This document shows, piece after piece, positions 22,807 to 28,940 of a stretch of 28,940 nucleotides of DNA (the stretch's first letter is position 1; each line of letters opens with the position of its first letter). The DNA is taken from contig DDJC01000051.1 in NCBI GenBank assembly GCA_002339015.1, forward strand, positions 1-28,940, in the 5' to 3' direction. Under the pieces are notes generated by a model that ran no database searches, was not told the DNA's origin, and saw nothing but the letters and a program-made list of their open reading frames with translations. The translations under genes were made by a program, and so were the position numbers. This DNA comes from Burkholderiales bacterium UBA1834. Its GTDB lineage: Bacteria; Pseudomonadota; Gammaproteobacteria; Burkholderiales; Burkholderiaceae_C.

Positions 22807-22831
22807 TGTCGCCTTGGCGGCTCGTGAAACC

Positions 22832-23563
22832 TCAAGGCTTTGGCGGGGCCTTGCGCGCGGTGCTTGGCTTCGTCGCCCGGGTCTTGCCACCGGGATTGGG
22901 GCGTCGGGTGGCTGGCTTGGCGGAGGGGGCGGGCGTCTCGCCGGCGGGCGCAGGGCGCGCCGTGGCCGACATCGCCTCCTGGCCGGCCTGCACCGCCTGG
23001 GATGCCAGGTTGGAGAACTGCTCGGTCAGGGTGCTCCACCACTGCATCGGGTTCACGCCCGGGGGCGGTGTGGGGGCGGCTGCGGCGGGGGCGTCGTCTG
23101 AGCCACCATCTGCACCGGCGGTGGCATCTTCGCCCGCCCCGGCCGTGGCAGCCGTGGCCGCAGAGGCCTGGGCCGCAGGAGGGGTCGCGGGTGGTGTCGC
23201 CTGCGCCTGCAGCGACTCCCTCAAGGCATCGAGCGGCACCTTCATGCCCTGCAGCGTCTGCAGGGTCATGCGCTGCACTTCCAGGGTCTGGATGGTCATG
23301 CCGATCATGCGGGCGTTCTGCTCCAGCCAGAACTGCACGGTCTTGAGGTCCTGGATGCGCTTGTCCAGTTCTTCCGGGTCCAGCGTGGGCATGGCCCAGG
23401 CCGCGCCGGTGCCTGCTGCGCTGCCGCCCAGATTGGGCAGGGCGCTGGAGGCCGCCTTCATCCAATCCTGAAAGAAACCCAGGCCGGCGGCGCTGAGCCC
23501 GGCAAAGGGATTGTTGTCCGAGGCCTGGCCGGAGGGATCGGGGCTGGAAGGACGCGTGGGCAT
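22832..23563 (-). CDS. phaM: PhaM-like polyhydroxybutyrate granule protein
   Basis: Protein of 243 residues that in Ralstonia-type bacteria links PHB granules to the nucleoid and activates PHB synthase. The N-terminal part has the PhaM-type core: NPFAGLSAAGLGFFQDWMK near residue 20, then PTLDPEELDKRIQDLKTVQFW and LEQNARMIGMTIQTLEVQR (a predicted helical/coiled-coil region to about residue 120). An Ala/Pro-rich linker follows, then a WWSTLTEQFSNLASQA segment and a basic C-terminal tail (TRRPNPGGKTRATKP), histone-like and suited to DNA binding. AGGAG seven bases before ATG 23563 supports the start. Confidence 0.88.
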   Translation of the reverse strand: MPTRPSSPDPSGQASDNNPFAGLSAAGLGFFQDWMKAASSALPNLGGSAAGTGAAWAMPTLDPEELDKRIQDLKTVQFWLEQNARMIGMTIQTLEVQRMTLQTLQGMKVPLDALRESLQAQATPPATPPAAQASAATAATAGAGEDATAGADGGSDDAPAAAAPTPPPGVNPMQWWSTLTEQFSNLASQAVQAGQEAMSATARPAPAGETPAPSAKPATRRPNPGGKTRATKPSTARKAPPKP

Positions 23564-23731
23564 GGTGGACTCCTGTGGCGATGCCAGGGTGAACCGGCCG
23601 CCGTGGTGTCAGGTGGCCGTGAAGGGCTCGGCCCATTGTGCCGCGAGATCCTGGGCGATGCCGGGAGACGCCGCGCCATGTCGCCCGTGGCGGATGGGCT
23701 GTCGATGCCCCGCATAATCCGGTGCTTGACC

Positions 23732-25315
23732 ATGCAACGCCGCGACTTTCTACGACTCAGCGGGCCTGTGGCCGCTGCGCTGGCCTGGCGCCAGCTGTTC
23801 GCCATCACCACCCCGGCCCAGCCCGTGCTGCAGGGCTGGACCGAGTCCGCCGATGTGTTCACCCTGGGGGTGGCCAGCGGCGAACCCCTGCCCACCAGCG
23901 TCGTGATCTGGACACGCCTGGCGCCCAAGCCCCTGCAGCCCGATGGCGGCATGCCGCCCCAGCCCGTGCCGGTGCGCTGGGAGGTGGCGAACGACCCACG
24001 TTTCGCCCAGATCGTGCGCCAGGGCGAGGCCCTGGCCCTGCCTGGGCGCGCGCACAGCGTGCACGTCGAGGTGCAGGGCCTGGAGAGCGACCGCATCTAC
24101 CACTACCGGTTTATTGCGGCGGGGCAGGCCAGTTCGGTAGGCCGCACGCGAACTGCCCCCGATCCCGAGGCCCGCGTGCAGCGCCTGCGCCTGGCACTGG
24201 GATCCTGCCAGCATTACGAACAGGGCTACTTCACGGCCCACCGTGACATCGCGCGCAGCGATGTGGATGCCGTGGTGTTCGTGGGCGACTACATCTACGA
24301 GACAGACACCATCGCGCGCCTGAGGCTGCGCAGGCACGTGTCCGGCCTGATGGATGACCTGAGCCTGGAGCGTTTCCGGGTGCACCACGCCAGCTACAAG
24401 CTCGATGCCGATCTGCGAGCCTGCCATGAGGCCCATCCCTGGCTGCTGACCTGGGACGACCACGAGGTGCGCAACGATTACGACGGCGACCACGACAACT
24501 TCGGCATGAGCACCGAGGAGCTGCTGAAGGTGCGCACCGACGGCTACCGCGCCTACTTCGAGCATCTGCCCATCTCGCCCACGCGCGCGCCGGTGGGCGC
24601 CAACGCCCAGATGCACACCCGCTACAGCTGGGGCCGGCTGGCCGACATCTGGTTGCTCGATACGCGGCAGTACCGCAGCGAGCAGGCCTGCACCAGCTTG
24701 CCGACATCGTTCTGGCGCGACAAGATGCTGTGGCATTGCGATGCCACGGCCGCGCCCGAGCGGACAATGCTGGGCCACGAGCAGGAGCAGTGGCTGGCGC
24801 GTTCACTGGCCACCAGCCGTGGGGCGTGGCGCATCATTGCGCAGAGCACGCAGATGACACCGGGCACCTTCAAGCCCCCGGGCGCCGAAGCCCTGCGCTA
24901 CAGCGATGGCTGGGACGCGTTCCCGGCCGCGCGCCAGCGCTTGATGGCCGCCATCGCCCAGCCGCGCGTGCCCGATGTGGTCGTGCTCAGCGGCGATGTG
25001 CATCGCCATGTGGCCGGCAACCTGCGCCTCAACCCCAACGATCCGCAAAGCGCCATCATCGCCAGCGAGTTCGCCACCTCGTCCATCAGCAGCAATGCGC
25101 TCAGTGAGTTCCTGCATGGCTGGATGAAGGCCAGCAACCCGGATCTGCTGTACCTGAGGGGCGATGAGCGGGGCTATGCGCTGATCGATGTGACGCCGGA
25201 GCAGATGCGTTGTGATTTCAGGGCGACGGCGCACCCGGTGCGTGCAGATTCCCGGTTCCACACACAGGCCAGTTACGTGGTTGAACGAGGCGTGGCGGGA
25301 CCTCGGCCAGCCTGA
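23732..25315 (+). CDS. PhoD-like alkaline phosphatase
   Basis: Exported metallophosphatase or phosphodiesterase of 527 residues. The N-terminus MQRRDFLRLSG is a Tat signal, in line with cofactor-loaded PhoD enzymes. An N-terminal fibronectin-like domain (FTLGVASGEPLPTSVVIWTRL) is followed by the metallo-core: LALGSCQHYEQGYFTAHRDI, VVFVGDYIYE, LTWDDHEVRNDYDG and VVLSGDVHRH carry the metal-binding Asp, His and Asn residues. It would release phosphate from phosphodiesters or phosphomonoesters in the periplasm. ATG 23732 puts the Tat motif at the N-terminus; starts further upstream add unrelated text. It is divergent from phaM, with 168 bp between them and no clear Pho box found by eye. Confidence 0.93.
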   Translation: MQRRDFLRLSGPVAAALAWRQLFAITTPAQPVLQGWTESADVFTLGVASGEPLPTSVVIWTRLAPKPLQPDGGMPPQPVPVRWEVANDPRFAQIVRQGEALALPGRAHSVHVEVQGLESDRIYHYRFIAAGQASSVGRTRTAPDPEARVQRLRLALGSCQHYEQGYFTAHRDIARSDVDAVVFVGDYIYETDTIARLRLRRHVSGLMDDLSLERFRVHHASYKLDADLRACHEAHPWLLTWDDHEVRNDYDGDHDNFGMSTEELLKVRTDGYRAYFEHLPISPTRAPVGANAQMHTRYSWGRLADIWLLDTRQYRSEQACTSLPTSFWRDKMLWHCDATAAPERTMLGHEQEQWLARSLATSRGAWRIIAQSTQMTPGTFKPPGAEALRYSDGWDAFPAARQRLMAAIAQPRVPDVVVLSGDVHRHVAGNLRLNPNDPQSAIIASEFATSSISSNALSEFLHGWMKASNPDLLYLRGDERGYALIDVTPEQMRCDFRATAHPVRADSRFHTQASYVVERGVAGPRPA

Positions 25316-25354
25316 ACTGAGAAGTGGGTAGGGCAGTGCAGAAATGGGAGCGAC

Positions 25355-25804
25355 ATGTTCAAAACATTCTTGCGGGTGCTTGCCCTGCTGGGTTTCGCTG
25401 TGATTTTCGCTGTGACTGTTGGCGGGTGTTCGACGGCCCTCACAGGTCAGAAGCTTTTGGCCATTGAGCCGTGCAATGTTGGGGTGGGGCGCATCTATGA
25501 CGTTCGGATCGAAGGCCGCATGCTGCTCTCGGCGTCAAAAGAAATGATCGGGCACAAGCGCGCATGCGGCAGTTCCGATTCCTCCTACATGGAGGTGCCA
25601 GACAGCGTCGATGTCACTTGGCGAACCGCTGACGGCGTCATCCACAAGGAAACGGTCACCATCAAAGCCCGCGTGGACAAGAGGTTCCATCTGCGACGAC
25701 TCATCTTCAATTTCGACGAGGGGTCTTTGCAGGTGCAGCAGTTCTTGAGTTTCGACGAGCCGTGGGCTCTTGGGCGCGACGTTGTCTTGCCCATTTATCC
25801 TTGA
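25355..25804 (+). CDS. Putative lipoprotein, unrecognised
   Basis: Protein of 149 residues with a lipoprotein signal (FKTFLRVLALLGFAVIFAVT then lipobox VGGC, Cys25). The mature part has MEVPDSVDVTWRTADGVIHKE and looks like a beta-rich small domain; the layout recalls DUF2931/DUF3304-type lipoproteins, but I cannot assign it. The function is unknown; a role as an immunity or envelope protein would be a guess. GC content is visibly lower than in neighbouring genes. It stands 53 bp before another membrane protein gene, likely the same transcript. Confidence 0.75.
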   Translation: MFKTFLRVLALLGFAVIFAVTVGGCSTALTGQKLLAIEPCNVGVGRIYDVRIEGRMLLSASKEMIGHKRACGSSDSSYMEVPDSVDVTWRTADGVIHKETVTIKARVDKRFHLRRLIFNFDEGSLQVQQFLSFDEPWALGRDVVLPIYP

Positions 25805-25857
25805 TTCTCATCCGCAATATTTGCGGCTCAGGTATCGCAACCCGAGGGGGAAGGGCC

Positions 25858-26385
25858 ATGTGGCGCATGCTGATTCGCGCACTGTTGTGCGTGACGCTGT
25901 CTGTGGTGTTGGCGCATCTGGCGGGGCTTGGGCTCAATTCGAAAATCAAGCTGGAATCCAACCTTGAGCCCGCCTTGCACTGGGTATCTGATTCCTTTGT
26001 CTACCGGCCTGGATATCGAGGTGGTTTTCCTGGCATCAAGTTTCCTCGCCAGGGACTTGAGTTGGCCTGCAATCGTGGTTCGACAGTCTTGCCCTGTGAT
26101 GATCCCAGGGCTATGCGACGCGAAATTGGCAAGGGGATCGAGGGCTTCTATTACCGGAAGTACAAGGAGGCCACCATATCCAGTGGTGTAGGCATGGTGG
26201 TCGGCGTCAAGTACGCGGATGGCAGCTTGTCGATCGATGCCGAGCCGAGGATCAAGTTCGGCATCATTTATGTGGCGGGCTTTCTGGCCGGCTTTGCGCT
26301 GTCCCTGTGCCTATGCTGGGTGCTTTTCAAACGGCTCTTCGCAAACATCGATGGCTTGACTGAGCGGCTTCTGTTTCGCCATTGA
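25858..26385 (+). CDS. Two-TM membrane protein, unrecognised
   Basis: Protein of 175 residues with TM1 at about 5-22 (IRALLCVTLSVVLAHLAGL) and TM2 at about 135-157 (FGIIYVAGFLAGFALSLCLCW), leaving a periplasmic domain of about 110 residues with four or fewer Cys, including LELACNRGSTVLPCDD. ATG 25858 is preceded by a GGGGGAAGGG-like site. Like the gene before it, it is lower in GC and has codon use unlike the rest of the window. No known family is recognised; the pair may belong to an acquired cassette. Confidence 0.72.
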   Translation: MWRMLIRALLCVTLSVVLAHLAGLGLNSKIKLESNLEPALHWVSDSFVYRPGYRGGFPGIKFPRQGLELACNRGSTVLPCDDPRAMRREIGKGIEGFYYRKYKEATISSGVGMVVGVKYADGSLSIDAEPRIKFGIIYVAGFLAGFALSLCLCWVLFKRLFANIDGLTERLLFRH

Positions 26386-26398
26386 CCGGATCAGCGGA

Positions 26399-26962
26399 TC
26401 AGTCCAGCCCGCGCAACCGGCTGTGCGCCGGCACGCTCGCCAGCAGAAACTCCATCTGATCCGCCAGGATGCGACGCCCGCGCAGGATCATGTCCTCGTG
26501 CAGGCTCGGCGTGTAGGGCAGGTAGTGCAGTGACCACCCCAACTCTTGCGGCGTGCGGTTGCCCTTGCGGCTGTTGCAGGCGCGGCAGGCGGTGATGCAG
26601 TTCTTCCAGGTGTCCTCACCGCCACGCGAGGTGGGCACGATGTGCTCGCGCGTCAGGTCGTCCAGGTGGAAGCGGTCACCGCAGTAGGCGCAGATGCCGC
26701 GGTCGCGGGCGAACAGCTTGGGATTGGACAGCGCCGGCACTTGCCGCCAGGCCCGGCTGGGGATGGAGCCGCGCGCAGCGATGATGGGGTGCAGCTCCAG
26801 GCGGGACTGCAAGCCGGTAAGCCGCTGGATGCCGCCGCGCAGCACCATGAAGGGCTCGCCCAGCGTCCAGGCCACGCCCTCATTGGCATAGAGCACCGCC
26901 GCATCCTTGACCGACAGCCAAGCCTGCGGACGGCCCGACACGTCAAGTTGCAGCACGTCCAT
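26399..26962 (-). CDS. HNH endonuclease family protein
   Basis: Protein of 187 residues with a zinc-bound HNH nuclease domain at about 86-140: Cys91-x2-Cys94 (CAYCGDRF), REHIVPTSRGG with His107, WKNCITACRACNSRKGNRTP with Cys126-x2-Cys129 and Asn130. The N-terminal 85 residues are a domain common to this stand-alone group in Burkholderiales. It is of the type often left as an orphan housekeeping or DNA-repair gene, not part of a restriction system, since no methylase is near. ATG 26962 has GGAGG just upstream; longer starts up to 27076 lack one. Confidence 0.9.
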   Translation of the reverse strand: MDVLQLDVSGRPQAWLSVKDAAVLYANEGVAWTLGEPFMVLRGGIQRLTGLQSRLELHPIIAARGSIPSRAWRQVPALSNPKLFARDRGICAYCGDRFHLDDLTREHIVPTSRGGEDTWKNCITACRACNSRKGNRTPQELGWSLHYLPYTPSLHEDMILRGRRILADQMEFLLASVPAHSRLRGLD

Positions 26963-27325
26963 CACGCCCTCCAGACACTGGGAACACACGAAACGTGGCG
27001 CCCTACAGGCTCGCCTGACCACAAGATAGCCCGCCCGTGTGAATTTCTCAACCATGGCCTGTGCCACGGCGCCCATTCCCGGTGTCTTGCCGCAACAACA
27101 GCGGCATCAACGCGCTTCGCGTGACCGAAACGTTGCTGCACTGCAGTACAGGGTAAACCCTCTGTGTGCACAGTTGTGCAGTTTTTACAGGGCCCTTGCA
27201 GCGGCCATCCGGCAACTGATTTACGCAAAAAAAGTTGCCGACAGGCATGCACAGCGGCCACACTTTCTGCAAAATAGCACGACCGTTCGTTTTATTCGAC
27301 AGCCGTTCTGCAAGGATCTGCCCGC
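26963..27325. other. Divergent intergenic region, no gene seen
   Basis: This 363-bp gap between the HNH and TetR genes holds a TGCACA-GT-TGTGCA hairpin followed by TTTTT (27167-27186), an AGGGT/ACCCT palindrome (27150-27161), an inverted repeat CGGCAACT/AGTTGCCG with an A-rich loop (27210-27217 and 27233-27240), and the operator at 27281. No open reading frame with a good start was found. Its AT-rich 27220-27300 part is likely the promoter region of the TetR gene. Confidence 0.55.
27281..27292. promoter_or_regulatory. Candidate TetR operator
   Basis: GACCGTTCGTTT contains ACCGTTCGTT, one mismatch from the AACGNNCGTT found twice at 3223-3249. It lies 34 bp before the TetR start, a normal place for self-repression. 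It is also close to the symmetric ACGACCGTTCGT form (27280-27291). Confidence 0.55.
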
Positions 27326-28051
27326 GTGACCAGCCCCCAGCCCCACGACGCCAAGCCCGCCCCCGAGGTGGTGCGCGAGCGTGGCCGCTCAGCGGCGCAC
27401 AAGGGCCAGCAGACGCGCGCCACCATTCTTGATGCGGCCCTCAGCCTGGCCTCCCAGATGGGCATCGAGGGGCTGTCGCTGGGCGCGCTGGCCGAAGTCA
27501 CCGGCATGAGCAAGTCAGGCGTTTTCGCCCACTTCGGTTCGCGTGAGGAACTGCAGATCTCCGTGATCCGCGAGTACCACGAGCGCTTCGAGGAAGAGGT
27601 CTTCCGCCCCGCCATCCGGGAGCCACGCGGTCTGCCCCGGCTGCGTGCCCTGTTCGACCGCTGGGTGGCCAAGGTGGCCACCGAAATCGATTCTGGTTGC
27701 ATCTACATCAGTGGCGCCGTCGAGTTCGATGACCGCCCCGGCCCCGTGCGTGATGCGCTGGCCGGCATGGTGCTGATGTGGCACGGCGCGCTTGGGCGCG
27801 CCATCCAGCAGGCCGTGGAACTGCGCCAGTTGCACCCCGACACTGATGCCATGCAGATGCTGTTCGAAATCCATGGGCTGATCCTGTCCCTGCACCACGA
27901 CGCGCGCTTCCTGCGCACGCCGGGCGCGGTCGACAGGGCCCGCACGGGGTTTGAGCGCGTGATCCAGTACTACACGCTGGATGCCGCGAGACCCTCGCCT
28001 GGACTGGCGGCGCCCCACGCCGCCACATCAGGGGTGTTGCAGACCTCCTGA
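27326..28051 (+). CDS. TetR-family regulator of fatty-acid oxidation genes
   Basis: Repressor of 241 residues with an HTH at about residues 27-80 (TRATILDAALSLASQMGIEG, LSLGALAEVTGMSKSGVFAHF), followed by a helical ligand domain of the TetR_C type. It starts at GTG 27326 with AAGGA nine bases upstream; no in-frame ATG gives a better start. It stands 93 bp before an acyl-CoA dehydrogenase, so an acyl-CoA is a reasonable ligand. AACGNNCGTT-like sites precede both this gene and the other acyl-CoA dehydrogenase at 1310-3130. Confidence 0.92.
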   Translation: MTSPQPHDAKPAPEVVRERGRSAAHKGQQTRATILDAALSLASQMGIEGLSLGALAEVTGMSKSGVFAHFGSREELQISVIREYHERFEEEVFRPAIREPRGLPRLRALFDRWVAKVATEIDSGCIYISGAVEFDDRPGPVRDALAGMVLMWHGALGRAIQQAVELRQLHPDTDAMQMLFEIHGLILSLHHDARFLRTPGAVDRARTGFERVIQYYTLDAARPSPGLAAPHAATSGVLQTS

Positions 28052-28144
28052 AGTTGTTTTCACTCCCCCCTTTCTCTCAACAACCCTGATCATTGCCCGC
28101 GTGCCACAAGGTGGCGTCGCGGTTTTTCACCGAGGAGCCTCACG

Positions 28145-28940
28145 ATGCCTTCCTACAATCCCCCTCTGCGCGACATGCACTTCGTGATCCACGAACTGCT
28201 GGGCGCTGTTGACGAACTCAAGCAGATCCCCGCCTACGCGGATCTGGACGCCGACACCGTCAACGCGGTGCTGGAAGAAGGCGGCAAGTTCGCCTCCAAG
28301 GTGCTGGCCCCCCTGAACCTGACCGGTGACGACCAGGGCTGCGTGCTGGACAAGACCACCCACGAAGTCAAGACGCCCGATGGCTTCAAGGAAGCCTACA
28401 AGCAGTACATCGAGAACGGCTGGTCCGCGCTGGCCGCCGATCCCGAGTGGGGCGGCCAGGGCATGCCCATGCTGGTCAACCAGGCCATCTACGAGATGCT
28501 GAACTCGGCCAACCAGGCCTGGACCATGTACCCCGGCCTGAGCCACGGCGCCCACGCCGCCCTGGAAGCCCACGGCACCGACGAGCAGAAGAAGCTGTAC
28601 CTGCCCAAGCTGACCAGCGGCGAGTGGACCGGCACCATGTGCCTGACCGAGCCGCACTGCGGCACCGACCTGGGCCTGCTGCGCACCAAGGCCGTTCCGC
28701 AAGCCGACGGCACCTACAAGATCACCGGCGCCAAGATCTTCATCTCGGCCGGTGAACACGACATGGCCGAGAACATCGTCCACCTGGTGCTGGCCCGCCT
28801 GCCCGACGCCCCCGAAGGCTCGAAGGGCATCTCGCTGTTCGCCGTGCCCAAGTACAACGTGAACGCCGACGGTTCGCTGGGTTCGCGCAATGGCATCTAC
28901 TGCGGCGGCCTGGAGCACAAGATGGGCATCCACGGCAACG
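28145..28940 (+). CDS. Acyl-CoA dehydrogenase, DmdC-like (3' end outside window)
   Basis: N-terminal 265 residues of a second long acyl-CoA dehydrogenase. It begins MPSYNPPLRDMHFVIHELL, as in its paralogue at 1310-3130, and shares TMYPGLSHG, MCLTEPHCGTDLG and FISAGEHDMAENIVHLVLARL. The catalytic Glu region lies outside the window. GAGG before ATG 28145 supports the start. Co-transcription with the TetR gene is likely. The two copies differ enough to be old paralogues with different chain-length preference. Confidence 0.95.
   Translation, partial: MPSYNPPLRDMHFVIHELLGAVDELKQIPAYADLDADTVNAVLEEGGKFASKVLAPLNLTGDDQGCVLDKTTHEVKTPDGFKEAYKQYIENGWSALAADPEWGGQGMPMLVNQAIYEMLNSANQAWTMYPGLSHGAHAALEAHGTDEQKKLYLPKLTSGEWTGTMCLTEPHCGTDLGLLRTKAVPQADGTYKITGAKIFISAGEHDMAENIVHLVLARLPDAPEGSKGISLFAVPKYNVNADGSLGSRNGIYCGGLEHKMGIHGN

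Overview
The window looks like a chromosomal segment of a high-GC betaproteobacterium of the order Burkholderiales (Comamonadaceae/Sphaerotilus-Leptothrix type). The grounds are strongly GC-biased third codon positions, a PhaM-type polyhydroxybutyrate granule protein, Tat-exported ABC binding proteins, and two DmdC-like acyl-CoA dehydrogenases of the kind common in that order. No tRNA, rRNA, CRISPR array, transposase or phage gene was seen. All assignments rest on reading translations and motifs by eye.

Layout. (1) 1-1118, minus: a chemoreceptor cut by the window edge, with a good FliA-type promoter. (2) 1310-3130, minus: a long acyl-CoA dehydrogenase with a rho-independent terminator and two AACGNNCGTT palindromes at its promoter. 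A related site lies upstream of the TetR gene at 27326, which precedes a second acyl-CoA dehydrogenase (28145 to the window end), so one regulator may control both. (3) 3515-17086, plus: a thirteen-gene block that looks like a nitrogen-scavenging system. A BMP-type (nucleoside/nucleobase-like) ABC transporter is interleaved with a nitrate/taurine-type ABC transporter, formamidase, a biuret-hydrolase-like cysteine hydrolase, a second cysteine hydrolase, allophanate hydrolase, an AtzH/HpxZ-like protein and a FadR-family GntR regulator. The likely end of the pathway is biuret to allophanate to ammonia and CO2; the compound imported is not known. A 176-bp element made of three perfect inverted repeats sits inside the block.

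(4) 17090-19656, minus: a four-gene RiPP locus of the HvfA/bufferin type, made of a secreted precursor with six (E/D)GxCG motifs, a DUF692 (MNIO) maturase, a DUF2063 partner and a DoxX-family membrane protein. It is divergent from an ECF sigma factor and a very small zinc-finger anti-sigma (19815-20638), and an ECF-like promoter lies in front of the precursor. Relatives of this locus make copper-binding peptides under metal stress. (5) 20712-23563, minus: a GlcD-type FAD-linked oxidase without its usual partners, a hypothetical protein and PhaM.

(6) 23732-25315, plus: a Tat-exported PhoD-like phosphatase. (7) 25355-26385, plus: a lower-GC pair, a lipoprotein and a two-TM protein, both unrecognised and possibly acquired. 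(8) 26399-26962, minus: an HNH endonuclease, followed by the TetR/acyl-CoA dehydrogenase unit.

The most interesting parts are the six-motif Cys-modified peptide locus with its own sigma/anti-sigma pair, and the interleaved two-transporter ureide cluster that unexpectedly includes a formamidase.
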